This document shows positions 8,278 through 17,637 of a stretch of 54,433 bases of DNA, piece by piece (within the stretch, counting starts at the first letter, position 1; each line of letters begins with the position of its first letter). The stretch is taken from contig JAIUNL010000022.1 in assembly GCA_020161835.1 (NCBI GenBank), forward strand, positions 1 to 54,433, in the 5' to 3' direction. This stretch comes from Bacteroidota bacterium (GTDB lineage Bacteria > Bacteroidota > JABWAT01). Position numbers and translations under genes: made by a program. The notes under the pieces were generated by a model. The model was not told the DNA's origin. It ran no database searches and saw only the letters and a program-made list of their open reading frames with translations.

Positions 8278-8943
8278 CTAGGCCTTGAGAACAACTTCCT
8301 GGATTGCTTTTTCTTTGAGCTGAAAAATTCGCTGAGGGTATTTTTTGACGAGGTTGTAATCGTGGGTTGCCATCAGAATACCGGTTCCCATGGCATTGAT
8401 TCTAAGCAGTAGTTTCATAATATCGTCTGCAACTTCAGGATCCAGATTTCCGGTTGGCTCATCAGCCAATAACAGATACGGATCATTGACCAAAGCTCTT
8501 GCAACCACAACACGCTGTTGTTCACCGCCACTTAGTTCGTGTGGCATACTGTTTCGTTTGTGGGTAAGTCCGACCTCAGATAAAACCTTCATCACTTTCG
8601 TGTGAATATCTTTTCTTTTTGCACTTGTTACGTGAAGGGCAAAGGCAATATTTTCAAATACAGAACGGTCGGGAAGTAATTTAAAATCCTGAAAGACCAC
8701 ACCAATTTTCCGTCTCAGGTGGGGAATTTCCTTTTTTGAAATGGAATTTGACGTGTATTCATGGAAACGAACCGTTCCCCGGTCAGGAAAATGATCCATA
8801 TAAATCAGTTTAAGCAGTGTAGATTTACCGGTTCCTGATTGACCAACCAGATAAATAAACTCGCCTTTTCCCATAGTAAAACTTACGTTCTCAAAAACAA
8901 TCCGTCCATCGTAACTCGATTGAACATCGTAAAATTCTAGCAT
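8278..8943 (-). CDS. ftsE: cell-division ABC transporter ATP-binding protein FtsE
   Basis: 221 aa ABC ATPase with Walker A GQSGTGKST (34-42), signature LSGGEQQRVV (about 138) and Walker B LLLADEPTGNLD. Size and sequence fit FtsE, which with the membrane protein FtsX activates septal peptidoglycan hydrolases. No ftsX follows: the gene is the last of its operon and the next sequence is the inverted repeat before convergent nifU. Its ATG overlaps the stop of the methyltransferase gene by 1 nt. A LolD/MacB-type ATPase is a weaker alternative. Confidence 0.85.
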   Translation of the reverse strand: MLEFYDVQSSYDGRIVFENVSFTMGKGEFIYLVGQSGTGKSTLLKLIYMDHFPDRGTVRFHEYTSNSISKKEIPHLRRKIGVVFQDFKLLPDRSVFENIAFALHVTSAKRKDIHTKVMKVLSEVGLTHKRNSMPHELSGGEQQRVVVARALVNDPYLLLADEPTGNLDPEVADDIMKLLLRINAMGTGILMATHDYNLVKKYPQRIFQLKEKAIQEVVLKA

Positions 8944-9704
8944 TACCGTTTCCTGATGATGACGTGTACCCGTTCGGTTTTGGGTCCGGCTTTTTTCCCG
9001 GATTCAAATTCATGCAGCATGGACATTATCTCACAACCCGGAATTTTTTGAAGAATTTCCTTCATTTCCTGGATGGTGTAAGTTCTTTCAACATGTTGCT
9101 CGGTGAAAATACGATCTCCGTCAGTGATTTTAAATTCAGTAACGTGAATCTGGGTTTCAGGGTCATATTTAGACACTCTGATAAACGAAGCATCAACTTC
9201 CTCAAATTGTTCCGAAAAATCTTCCGGTGAATTTGAAAGGGAATTGACGGGAGTTGTAAAATCGAAAATAAAAATGCCATTGGTTCTCAGACAGCCTAAA
9301 ATTCCAGTTACAACCTGAGATACTTTTGCTGGTTCAATGTTATAATTGATACTGTCAAAAAGCATGATCGCCAGATCAAAACTGTCAGATTTAAATGGTA
9401 TCGAACCATTGTCAAAACAGACAGGAAGCATTGAAACACCTGAATCTTCAGTTTTCAGCAACGATCCCTGAAGCATCCCAAGTGATATGTCACCAATGAT
9501 GTACGTTTTAATTTCAGCCAGATTGAAAAAAGTACGAAATGAACCGGTTCCTGCTGATAGTTCCAAAACAGATTCAGCTGGACGCCTTTGGTAAACTCTG
9601 ACAAGAAGCTTGATATGTTTCGCCCATTCATCATAGGGTACATATCTGCTGGTAAGATCATAAATTCGTGAAGTGCCTGAATAAGGATCGGTATATCCGG
9701 TCAT
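8943..9704 (-). CDS. class I SAM-dependent methyltransferase
   Basis: 253 aa with AdoMet motif I VLELSAGTGSF (about residues 42-52), an acidic post-motif region (GDISLGML) and the LAIMLFDSINY strand typical of class I enzymes. The substrate is unknown. Sequence of this type is usually annotated only as methyltransferase. It is in the same operon as pdxA (1-nt gap) and ftsE (1-nt overlap). Confidence 0.75.
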   Translation of the reverse strand: MTGYTDPYSGTSRIYDLTSRYVPYDEWAKHIKLLVRVYQRRPAESVLELSAGTGSFRTFFNLAEIKTYIIGDISLGMLQGSLLKTEDSGVSMLPVCFDNGSIPFKSDSFDLAIMLFDSINYNIEPAKVSQVVTGILGCLRTNGIFIFDFTTPVNSLSNSPEDFSEQFEEVDASFIRVSKYDPETQIHVTEFKITDGDRIFTEQHVERTYTIQEMKEILQKIPGCEIMSMLHEFESGKKAGPKTERVHVIIRKR

Positions 9705-9705
9705 G

Positions 9706-10680
9706 TCAACCCGATACTTTCCTGTTTTGCTGGATTTTTAAAAGCCATTCAATAGCCTGGATGGTTGATGATGGATTTGCAAGACCTTTTCCGGCTATAT
9801 CATAAGCCGTGCCATGATCGGGTGAGGTTCTGACAATGGAGCTTCCTGCAGAGAAATTGACACCGGAATCCATTCCCGAAAGTTTAACCGGAATTAAACC
9901 CTGATCATGGTAACTGGCAAGAATGCCGTCAAATTTTTTATGAAGTCCGGCACCGAAAAATCCGTCAGAGGCAAACGGACCAGAAACTTTGAATCCATTG
10001 GCCTTTAATGATTCAATTTCCGGTTCATAAACTGTTGCTTCTTCATGACCGATGGTTCCGCCATCACTTGCATGCGGATTTAATGACAAGATGGCGATCG
10101 ATGGATTCTTAATTCCGAAATCCTGTTTCAAAGAGTTATTAAGGCGTAAATACCGATCTCTGATTCGCTCACGGGTTATTAATTCTGAAACTTTGGACAC
10201 GGGTACATGAACGGTTAAAAGTGCAACTTTCATGTGTGAATTCATCAGAATCATCAGGGGTTCAGATTCACCCAGAAGATGACCCAGTAATTCTGTGTGT
10301 CCTGAAAAGGGAGAACCAGCAGCAACAAATGATTTTTTATTTATAGGAAGGGTAAGAAGTCCGGTTCCCGGGTTTTTATGGCAAAAAAGAACAGCTTGAG
10401 AAAAGGATGAAAGTGCGATTTTTCCTGCTTCGGCAGAAAATAAGCCCGGTTCAATATTAAAATCAGTATTTTCTTCGATTGGTTTAATAAGAACTTGTTC
10501 GAGGGATATAAACCGGCTTAAAATGCTCTCGAAATTGCAGATAACACCTGAAGGAAGAAAAAGAAGAAATTTTGCCCGGTCTTTAAAATGAGGAACGGCC
10601 CTGATAAAGGTTTCCATTCCAATCCCGTTCAAATCACCACACGACACTGCAATATCCGGATGAGACTCTTTACTGTTCAC
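9706..10680 (-). CDS. pdxA: 4-hydroxythreonine-4-phosphate dehydrogenase
   Basis: 324 aa PdxA. Recognisable blocks are DIAVSCGDLNGIG at the N-terminus, SGHTELLGHLLG in the middle, the metal/substrate region LSLNPHASDGGTIGHEE, and the C-terminal SYHDQGLIPVKL with RTSPDHGTAYDIAG. It oxidises 4-phosphohydroxy-L-threonine in the DXP-independent-start branch of pyridoxal phosphate synthesis. The start overlaps the stop of the GWxTD gene by 4 nt. Confidence 0.92.
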   Translation of the reverse strand: MNSKESHPDIAVSCGDLNGIGMETFIRAVPHFKDRAKFLLFLPSGVICNFESILSRFISLEQVLIKPIEENTDFNIEPGLFSAEAGKIALSSFSQAVLFCHKNPGTGLLTLPINKKSFVAAGSPFSGHTELLGHLLGESEPLMILMNSHMKVALLTVHVPVSKVSELITRERIRDRYLRLNNSLKQDFGIKNPSIAILSLNPHASDGGTIGHEEATVYEPEIESLKANGFKVSGPFASDGFFGAGLHKKFDGILASYHDQGLIPVKLSGMDSGVNFSAGSSIVRTSPDHGTAYDIAGKGLANPSSTIQAIEWLLKIQQNRKVSG

Positions 10681-11951
10681 TTGGGTTTCACCTGTTTAAA
10701 ATCACCTTTTCCGTCAGTATCAGCAAAAACATAATTCCTGTTCAGTTTTATATAAGTCCAGATTTCCTGAGGTGGCTGATTTGGGGGTGTAAGCCTTTTC
10801 CGTGAATCAGGCTCACCGTTTAAAATATAAATTTTTCCCCGGTCAGTTCGCCAACCGGGTTCCCTTGCAGTCGGGTAAGATGCAAATGAAAAATCAACAC
10901 GGCGGTAATATTCGGCCATCAGCTCGTTATAGGGTGTAAGCGGAGTCGGATCTTTTTCCTTCCAGAATTTTCTGAAAGCATCAATCCTTTTTCTTGCGGA
11001 ACCCGAGTTCAATTTATCATAAATTGCTTCTGGAGCCAAATATTTTAAAGTTCGGGTAGCCAGATCGAGATCATAAAGTGAAAATGGCATATTGAGCCAG
11101 TAAACCATAAAAGAAATGGTATCCGTTACACCACCGGAAGTTAGGGTAACAGCATATTGTCCTGCATCCAGATTGGTAAGGGGCAAATGAACAGGAATAA
11201 CCTGAACAGGAAATTTTGCAGTCGCAGTTGAATAATTCAAGGCAATTGGTTTACCAGCTGAAATCCTGACTGAATCTGGCATAACTTCAAATTCATCTTC
11301 ATCTATTGGTTTTTGAAGTAATTTGAAAACAGTTGATTGAATGCCAACCGTGTCTTTGATTGCCAGGTAAAGTGAACTTTCAGAGCCGTATGGAATATTT
11401 TTCCCTAAATTGGCAGGAATCAGGGTTTCATTTTTTACTGATCCGATCCAGGCAGAATCAAACCAGGAAACAGTTTTGTTTTTAAATCTGACTTTACGGG
11501 GTGATTTGAAAACAGGTTTGTTATTTCCCAGGTCTGTAATATCAACCACATACCTTACCGGCCTTTTTGAATCAGACCAGGTTAGCTCTCCTGTCAAAAA
11601 ATTAAACCGGTTGCGGGTTATTGCAATATCTGAATGGTCGCTTGAAAAAGTCTGACTGAACCTTCTTATCGTGCTGTCAGCGTAATAAACTTCCAGAATC
11701 AGGTTCATTTCTGCATGATAAACCGGTGACTTTCCTGTGGGTTCACGGTTAATGAAGGAAAGAAAATCATGAGAAATTTTAAAAAGAAAAGTAAACTGGG
11801 TTGACGTGTCACCTTTTGCCCAGTTTATTTCATCAAAATACATCGGCTGGCTTTGGCGAAAAATAATTTCTTCCATGCGCTGCTGTGAAAACCCGGTATT
11901 TACCAGAGTTAAAACAAAAAAACAGGTTAGAATCCAGCCAGTTCGTATCAT
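10677..11951 (-). CDS. GWxTD-domain exported protein
   Basis: 424 aa with an N-terminal signal peptide (MIRTGWILTCFFVLTLVNTGFSQ). The body is beta-rich, and the C-terminal ~90 residues hold the GWxTD domain: the diagnostic GWRTDRGKIYILNGEPD is near residue 375. This domain is found mainly in FCB-group and related bacteria and has no established biochemical role. The gene overlaps pepA and pdxA by 4 nt each, so it is part of a coupled operon with cytoplasmic enzymes. Confidence 0.8.
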   Translation of the reverse strand: MIRTGWILTCFFVLTLVNTGFSQQRMEEIIFRQSQPMYFDEINWAKGDTSTQFTFLFKISHDFLSFINREPTGKSPVYHAEMNLILEVYYADSTIRRFSQTFSSDHSDIAITRNRFNFLTGELTWSDSKRPVRYVVDITDLGNNKPVFKSPRKVRFKNKTVSWFDSAWIGSVKNETLIPANLGKNIPYGSESSLYLAIKDTVGIQSTVFKLLQKPIDEDEFEVMPDSVRISAGKPIALNYSTATAKFPVQVIPVHLPLTNLDAGQYAVTLTSGGVTDTISFMVYWLNMPFSLYDLDLATRTLKYLAPEAIYDKLNSGSARKRIDAFRKFWKEKDPTPLTPYNELMAEYYRRVDFSFASYPTAREPGWRTDRGKIYILNGEPDSRKRLTPPNQPPQEIWTYIKLNRNYVFADTDGKGDFKQVKPK

Positions 11952-13426
11952 TTTGCTTTTGTCCGTAAATAACTGACCAGCAATCTGACGCCAAAACCTG
12001 ATCCGCCTTTTGAGAGATAATGATCAGCACTATCAAGAAAGGCAGGGCCGGCTATATCAATATGTGCCCAGGGCTGATCAGCATCAACAAATTTTTGAAG
12101 GAATTTTCCTGCTGTGATGGCACCGGCATATCGTCCGCCAACATTTTTCACATCAGCTACATCCGATTTGATTTGTGGTGCATATTCGTCAAAAAGTGGA
12201 AGAGGCCAAACACGTTCGTAAGTGTTCATGCCAGCCACACCAAGTGCAGAAGAAAGCTCATCATCATTTGACATCACACCCGCAGCCTTATCGCCAAGAG
12301 CCACAACACAGGCACCGGTAAGAGTTGCAAGGTCAATGATAACTTCTGGTTTATACCGTTTTGCATATTCAAGTGCATCACATAAAATCAAACGGCCTTC
12401 TGCATCCGTATTATCAACTTCAATGGTAATGCCCGCCATGGAGGTAATAATATCTCCCGGACATTGTGCAGATCCGGATGGCATATTATCTGTAGAAGGA
12501 ACAAGTCCGATCACATGAACGGGAAGGTTGATTCTGGCAATGGCTTCCATGGTACCAATAACGGCAGCTGCACCACCCATATCACCTTTCATGTCACCCA
12601 TTCCGGCAGATGGCTTAATTGAGATTCCACCGGTGTCAAACGTGATACCTTTTCCAACAAGAATAACGGGTTTTCCCTTAATTCCTTTTGGTTTGTGTTC
12701 CAGAATGATGAAAACAGGTTCGTTCACCGATCCTTTATTGACGGCAAGAAGTCCGCCCATTTTGAGATCTTTAATTTGCTTCTTATTCAGAACCGTGCAT
12801 TTATATTCGAATTCTTTTGCACTTTTTGATGCACGTGAAGCGAGTTCGGCCGGTGTAAGTTCATTCCCGGGTGCATTGACAAGTTCACGGGCAAAAATCT
12901 GACTGAAGCTGACTGCAACCGATTCTTCAATCGCTGCATTTACCGTTTTGCCTGAAAGTTCATTGCATAAAATGACAAGTTCTCTGAGCTTTTTCTTTTT
13001 GTTTTCATCTTTTTTGTAAGTCGTGTACTGGTAAGAACCGAGAACAAAACCTTCTGCAAAGGAAGCAAACCATGACGCTTCAGGTTTAGCTTCGAGAGGG
13101 GTCAAATTTGAAAAATCAGCAGAAGCTGACAAATGGGAAAGACTCCTGCCTGCTTTGGCTAGGGCATTTCCTGCCCGGCGGAAGGTTTCATTCCAGTTTC
13201 CTTTAACCGGTTTCAGTTCAAGAAAAATAATCCGGTCTGCTGTTTTACCTTTTCCATCCGGATAAAACCGGAATCCGTCAAGATTATCTTCAGTCTTGCT
13301 GATGTGTGCAAAAAGTGAAAAGAGATCAGGACTTGATGAAAGTAACTGAAACTCTTCTTTTTGTTTGAAGAAAAAGATAAAATGAGTATCTGCAGGTTTA
13401 TGTTTTGAAGTAAATTTGATGTTCAT
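11948..13426 (-). CDS. pepA: leucyl aminopeptidase (M17 family)
   Basis: 492 aa. The M17 catalytic domain is clear in the C-terminal two thirds: the metal-binding lysine/aspartate region GKGITFDTGGISIKPS, the GDMGGAAAV loop, and the family signature NTDAEGRLIL. The N-terminal ~170 residues fit the smaller macrodomain-like part. It removes N-terminal residues from peptides in the cytoplasm using two metal ions. Coupled by 4-nt overlaps to nrnA upstream and to the GWxTD gene downstream. Confidence 0.93.
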   Translation of the reverse strand: MNIKFTSKHKPADTHFIFFFKQKEEFQLLSSSPDLFSLFAHISKTEDNLDGFRFYPDGKGKTADRIIFLELKPVKGNWNETFRRAGNALAKAGRSLSHLSASADFSNLTPLEAKPEASWFASFAEGFVLGSYQYTTYKKDENKKKKLRELVILCNELSGKTVNAAIEESVAVSFSQIFARELVNAPGNELTPAELASRASKSAKEFEYKCTVLNKKQIKDLKMGGLLAVNKGSVNEPVFIILEHKPKGIKGKPVILVGKGITFDTGGISIKPSAGMGDMKGDMGGAAAVIGTMEAIARINLPVHVIGLVPSTDNMPSGSAQCPGDIITSMAGITIEVDNTDAEGRLILCDALEYAKRYKPEVIIDLATLTGACVVALGDKAAGVMSNDDELSSALGVAGMNTYERVWPLPLFDEYAPQIKSDVADVKNVGGRYAGAITAGKFLQKFVDADQPWAHIDIAGPAFLDSADHYLSKGGSGFGVRLLVSYLRTKAK

Positions 13427-14427
13427 TCTGTTATTTCCATAGCATTTAAAATAGGTTCGGCATCTGCGATTAATCTGGCGATTGCATGGTCAGTCATTTC
13501 TTCCATTTTTCCGCCGGATGCATTTTTATGCCCGCCACCTGAATACTGACTGGCCAGACGGTTTACGTCAATATCTCCCTTCGACCGGAAGGATAATTTG
13601 TAACCGTAAGGTTGTTCAATAAGAAGAATTCCCATGACAACGCCTTTGACTGACAGCAGATATTTTACAAATCCTTCTGAATCTTCAAGCGTTGCACCAA
13701 ACCGGTCAAAATCCGATTTTTTTACGACACTGTACGCTAGTTTACCATCATAAGCGGTTCTGATCTGAGAGAGAAATAATCCCTGAAGCTGTAAGGATTG
13801 CAGGGTTCTCTGTTCGTTAACCCAACCGTAAATTTCAGAAGGTTCAACACCGGATTCTATCAGATAGGCTGTTTTTCTATGAACAGCTGGAGTTGTTCTT
13901 GGAAACCGGAAGTTGCCCGTGTCAGTCATGATTGAAGTATAAATTCCGGTTGCAGCATCCTGACTTACGGTCATTTTACCAGAGTGGAATGTGATAAAAT
14001 CATAAACCATTTCACCGGTTGCGCACGAACTGATATCAATACAAAGCAGGTCTGCAAAATCACCTGGATAAAGGTGATGATCTATTACGACGATATTCCC
14101 CTTTGTTCGTTCAATATAGGGTGCCATTTCTTCCGTACGGTCAAGCTGATTGCAATCCAGAATGATGATACAATCGGCATTCTCCAGACTATGAGCATGA
14201 ATCGTGGTATTGAAAGTTTCAAACCGTGCATCCTTGTTCATATAATCAAACGCTTCAGGAAGGGGAGAAACATTTATTATTCTGACAATTTTGCCCAACG
14301 ACTCGAAATAAGAGAAAAGGGCAGCTTCCGCTCCCAATCCATCCCCATCCGGACGAACATGCGTGGTGAGAACAATCTTTTGAGATTGATCAATTATCGT
14401 TTTTAGCTGAATCCAGTAATTTTCCAT
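13423..14427 (-). CDS. nrnA: bifunctional oligoribonuclease/PAP phosphatase, DHH-DHHA1 family
   Basis: 334 aa with the DHH-family motifs: HVRPDGDGLGA near residue 24, LDCNQLD, VIDHH (DHH box) near residue 115, and the C-terminal DHHA1 glycine loop GGGHKNASG near residue 300. NrnA-type enzymes degrade short RNA oligomers and dephosphorylate pAp. It is the first gene of the six-gene minus-strand operon ending with ftsE. A terminator-like hairpin separates it from korB. Confidence 0.88.
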   Translation of the reverse strand: MENYWIQLKTIIDQSQKIVLTTHVRPDGDGLGAEAALFSYFESLGKIVRIINVSPLPEAFDYMNKDARFETFNTTIHAHSLENADCIIILDCNQLDRTEEMAPYIERTKGNIVVIDHHLYPGDFADLLCIDISSCATGEMVYDFITFHSGKMTVSQDAATGIYTSIMTDTGNFRFPRTTPAVHRKTAYLIESGVEPSEIYGWVNEQRTLQSLQLQGLFLSQIRTAYDGKLAYSVVKKSDFDRFGATLEDSEGFVKYLLSVKGVVMGILLIEQPYGYKLSFRSKGDIDVNRLASQYSGGGHKNASGGKMEEMTDHAIARLIADAEPILNAMEITE

Positions 14428-14436
14428 AGTAAACTC

Positions 14437-14460
14437 AAAGAGCCCTCTCGGGCTCTTTTT
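14437..14460 (-). terminator. terminator between korB and nrnA
   Basis: A perfect 9-bp stem (AAAGAGCCC at 14437-14445, GGGCTCTTT at 14450-14458) with a 4-nt loop. It lies just after the korB stop codon and before nrnA. The T-run is better on the plus strand than on the minus strand, so termination of korB may be partial. Confidence 0.6.
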
Positions 14461-14462
14461 CC

Positions 14463-15500
14463 TTAGTTATTTTCCCAAACATCGCCTTCATTGAAGAGAC
14501 TTTCAAGGTTTCCTGCTCCCCTTTTTCCCTTCGCCAGTTCGATCTGATTTACCAGACCTTTTTCGTAGGTCGGACGTTCAACATCACGGAGGACGCCGAG
14601 TGGTTGCGGATAGTCAGCACTCCGGTTCATTCTGCTCAGAATGTGTGCCCAGGTTGCATCTTTGGCATGTTCATCATGAACAGCCAGATCATTGATAGAG
14701 TATTTACCATCGGCTAAGCTGACAACCTTTGGTGTAAGCCCATCCATAATGATACCCTTGTCATTTTCTTTACCGTAAACCAATGGCTTTCCATGTTCCA
14801 AATAAAGAACACTGTCCTGCTTGGTATCTTTTTCGGTTAAGGCCGAAAACGTTCCATCATTAAAAATGACACAGTTCTGATAAACTTCAAGGAAAGAAGT
14901 TCCTTTATGCTTATGTGAACGGCGAATCATTTCCTGAAGATGTTTGGTATCCCTGTCAATTCCGATAGCAACGAAACCGGCTTCAGCTCCTAAAGCAACT
15001 GATGTTGGTTTAAAAGGTGTGTCAATTGACCCGTAAGGCGAAGATTTCGTAACTTTTCCAACTTCAGACGTTGGAGAATACTGACCTTTTGTCAATCCGT
15101 AAATCTCATTGTTAAACAGGATAATGTTCACATCAAAATTTCTGCGGATGATATGTATAAAGTGGTTTCCGCCGATTGAAAGTGCATCACCGTCACCGGT
15201 AACAATCCAGACACTGAGATCAGGATTTGCACCTTTTACACCTGAAGCAAATGCAGTTGCACGACCGTGAATGGTGTGCATCCCATAAGTGTTCATGTAA
15301 TAGGGGAACCGGGAAGAACAACCGATTCCTGATACGAAAACAAAGTTTTCACGGGGAATTCCGAATTCAGGCAAGGTTCTCTGAACAACTGCCAGAATAG
15401 CGTAATCACCACAACCGGGACACCATCTGACGTCCTGATCTGAAGTGAAATCTTTTGCAGTCAGTTTAATAGATTCGATTTTATTTAGAACTTCTGACAT
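14463..15500 (-). CDS. korB: 2-oxoacid:ferredoxin oxidoreductase, beta subunit
   Basis: 345 aa thiamine-pyrophosphate subunit. It begins with the typical RWCPGCGDYAIL block, then GIGCSSRFPYYMNTYGMHTIHGRA, and the TPP/Mg-binding stretch VTGDGDALSIGGNHFIH with NNEIYGLTKGQYSPTS. With KorA it catalyses reversible ferredoxin-linked oxidative decarboxylation of a 2-oxoacid, most likely 2-oxoglutarate by family resemblance. korA ends 2 nt upstream. Confidence 0.9.
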   Translation of the reverse strand: MSEVLNKIESIKLTAKDFTSDQDVRWCPGCGDYAILAVVQRTLPEFGIPRENFVFVSGIGCSSRFPYYMNTYGMHTIHGRATAFASGVKGANPDLSVWIVTGDGDALSIGGNHFIHIIRRNFDVNIILFNNEIYGLTKGQYSPTSEVGKVTKSSPYGSIDTPFKPTSVALGAEAGFVAIGIDRDTKHLQEMIRRSHKHKGTSFLEVYQNCVIFNDGTFSALTEKDTKQDSVLYLEHGKPLVYGKENDKGIIMDGLTPKVVSLADGKYSINDLAVHDEHAKDATWAHILSRMNRSADYPQPLGVLRDVERPTYEKGLVNQIELAKGKRGAGNLESLFNEGDVWENN

Positions 15501-15502
15501 GA

Positions 15503-17332
15503 TTATCCCCTGAGCACTTCATCAATTTTTTTTGTGATTTCGGAAGCCTTGAATGGCTGACCGTAGACTTTGTTGAGCTGAATGGTAGGAACCAGAAAGT
15601 CTGACCGTAACAGTCCGGCTAGCTGCCCCGTATTCATTTCAGGAACCAGAACTTTTTTGAAACCTTTCAGTAAGGATTCAACATTTTTTGCCATCGGATA
15701 TAAATGCCGTAAGTGAAGGTGAGAAACTTTCTTACCGGCACTTTGCTGAAGTTCAACGGCTTTTCTGATCGCACCATAAGTAGAACCCCAGCCTACAACC
15801 AGTACATCACCGGTTTCGTTTCCGAAAAGTTCAGCAGGTACAATATCATTGGCAATATTTTCAATTTTAGCTTTTCTCAGGTAAACCATGTTATGGTGAT
15901 TTTCAGGGTCATAACTGATGTTGCCCGAAATATTGGCCTTTTCAATTCCACCGATCCGGTGTTCAAGATTTGGCGTTCCCGGTTTGATCCAGGGGCGAGC
16001 ATTGAATTCATTCCGGCTGTAAGGCAACTTGCCATTTTTTTCAGTCAGGAATTCAACCTTAATTTCCGGAAAGTCAGAGGGTGACGGAATTTTCCAGGGT
16101 TCTGAACCATTGGCCAGGTATCCATCTGAAAGAATGATCACCGGGGTCATATATTTAATGGCAAGTCTGCAGGCTTCGAAAGCCATAATAAAACAGTCTG
16201 ATGGTGTAGCTGGGGCAATAACAGGAAGTGGTGCTTCACCATGACGACCGTAAATGGCCTGATTCAGGTCAGATTGTTCAGTTTTCGTTGGGAGTCCTGT
16301 TGACGGTCCGCCACGCTGAATATTCACAATGACCAGCGGAAGTTCAGTCATCACAGCATATCCGATTGCTTCACCTTTTAGAGAAACTCCCGGACCTGAA
16401 GTTGTGGTCATTCCCAGATCACCGGCAAAAGAAGCACCGATTGCTGAAGCAATGGCTGCAATTTCATCTTCGGCCTGGAAGGTTTTTACACCAAAATTTT
16501 TCAGTTTGGAAAGATCATGGAGAATGTCTGATGCGGGCGTGATGGGGTAGCTGCCAAGGAAGAGTTCGAGACCGGCTTTCTGTGCGGCAGTTACAAGACC
16601 AATAGCCATTGCGGTGTTGCCGGTAATATTCCGGTACTTGCCTTTTGGAAGTTGGGCAGATGAAATTTCATATTTGGATTGGAAAGCTTCGGTAATAACA
16701 CCATAGTTGTAACCGGCTTTCAGCGCACGGATGTTCGCTTCAACGAGTTCGGGTGTTTTCTTGAATTTGTCTTTAATCCAGGCAATCGTTGGTTCACTGT
16801 CACGGCTGAATAGCCAGAAAATGAGACCAAGTGCAAAAAAGTTCTTGCAACGGTCAACTGTTTTAGTCGGAAGTTTGAGGTCTTCAAGTGCAAGACCGGT
16901 CAGGTGTGTAATCCGGATTTTAAAAACACGATATTTAATCAGGCTGTTATCTTCGAGCGGAGAAACTTCGTAACCGGCATATTTCAGGTTTTTTTCAGTA
17001 AACTGATCTTCGTTTGCAATGATAATACCGTTGGTATCCAGTTCACGAAGGTTAACTTTCAGCGCGGCTGGGTTCATCGCAACCAGCACATCACTATGAT
17101 CGCCCGGCGTGTGAATTTTACCTGACCCGATGTGAACCTGAAAGCCGGAAACGCCATAAAGGGTTCCGATCGGCGCCCTGATTTCAGCAGGGAAGTCAGG
17201 CAGAGTGGCAAGATCATTGCCCATCATGGCTGAAACATTGGTAAATTGTGTACCAGTCAACTGCATTCCATCGCCGGAGTCACCAGCGAAACGAATTGTC
17301 ACGTCCTCGAGGACTTGAACTTCTTTCTCCAT
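15503..17332 (-). CDS. korA: 2-oxoacid:ferredoxin oxidoreductase, fused gamma-alpha subunit
   Basis: 609 aa. The N-terminal ~190 residues are the gamma domain (start RFAGDSGDGMQLTGTQF, then FPAEIRAPIGTLYGVSGFQ). The rest is the alpha (pyrimidine-binding) domain with GSYPITPASDILHDLS, EDEIAAIASAIGASFAG, TTTSGPGVSLKGEA and QRGGPSTGLPTKTEQSDL. Gamma-alpha fusion is the usual arrangement for this KorA type. It has its own promoter match at 17357-17387 and leads the korA-korB pair. Confidence 0.92.
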   Translation of the reverse strand: MEKEVQVLEDVTIRFAGDSGDGMQLTGTQFTNVSAMMGNDLATLPDFPAEIRAPIGTLYGVSGFQVHIGSGKIHTPGDHSDVLVAMNPAALKVNLRELDTNGIIIANEDQFTEKNLKYAGYEVSPLEDNSLIKYRVFKIRITHLTGLALEDLKLPTKTVDRCKNFFALGLIFWLFSRDSEPTIAWIKDKFKKTPELVEANIRALKAGYNYGVITEAFQSKYEISSAQLPKGKYRNITGNTAMAIGLVTAAQKAGLELFLGSYPITPASDILHDLSKLKNFGVKTFQAEDEIAAIASAIGASFAGDLGMTTTSGPGVSLKGEAIGYAVMTELPLVIVNIQRGGPSTGLPTKTEQSDLNQAIYGRHGEAPLPVIAPATPSDCFIMAFEACRLAIKYMTPVIILSDGYLANGSEPWKIPSPSDFPEIKVEFLTEKNGKLPYSRNEFNARPWIKPGTPNLEHRIGGIEKANISGNISYDPENHHNMVYLRKAKIENIANDIVPAELFGNETGDVLVVGWGSTYGAIRKAVELQQSAGKKVSHLHLRHLYPMAKNVESLLKGFKKVLVPEMNTGQLAGLLRSDFLVPTIQLNKVYGQPFKASEITKKIDEVLRG

Positions 17333-17356
17333 TTCGAATTTGCCTTAGAATTTGGT

Positions 17357-17387
17357 CAAAATTAAATCTGTTATCTATCCGTTACAA
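17357..17387 (-). promoter_or_regulatory. korA promoter, Bacteroidota type
   Basis: On the minus strand TTG (17385-17387) is followed after 20 nt by TAATTTTG (17357-17364), an exact TANNTTTG match about 25 nt from the korA ATG. Confidence 0.65.
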
Positions 17388-17602
17388 CGGATTTTTGGTC
17401 TTTCAGATTCCAGATTACAAATATCCAAATGAAAAAAAGAAAAACAAAGTTTAATTGATTATAAAATCAACGTTTTCAATGTTTTGTGACGGGTGATAAC
17501 TATGAAACTTTAATAAGTGAGGCGATGCGGGATAAGGAAGTAAAGGGCTGCGCAGTGTGACTGAATAAATTTAACAAAACCGAACTAAAAACGAAATAAA
17601 AT

Positions 17603-17632
17603 AAAAAAGGGGACTTTTTAAGTCCCCTTTTT
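17603..17632 (-). terminator. intrinsic terminator after rplI
   Basis: Minus-strand stem AAAAAGGGGACTT / AAGTCCCCTTTTTT with a 3-nt loop and a T-run, starting 5 nt after the rplI stop codon. It ends the tRNA-Gln to rplI translation block. Confidence 0.88.
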
Positions 17633-17637
17633 AAAGA

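Larger units (their letters stand above)
17333..17637. other. intergenic region between korA and rplI
   Basis: About 305 nt without a gene. It holds the korA promoter candidate close to korA and the rplI terminator at its low end of transcription. The middle (about 17400-17600) shows no convincing frame or RNA fold. Confidence 0.5.

Noticed and set aside
12222..12902. Long plus-strand open frames across pepA, and similar frames opposite korA, prs and hppA
   Set aside because: Their composition is that of antisense to strongly conserved genes, and no independent signals support them.
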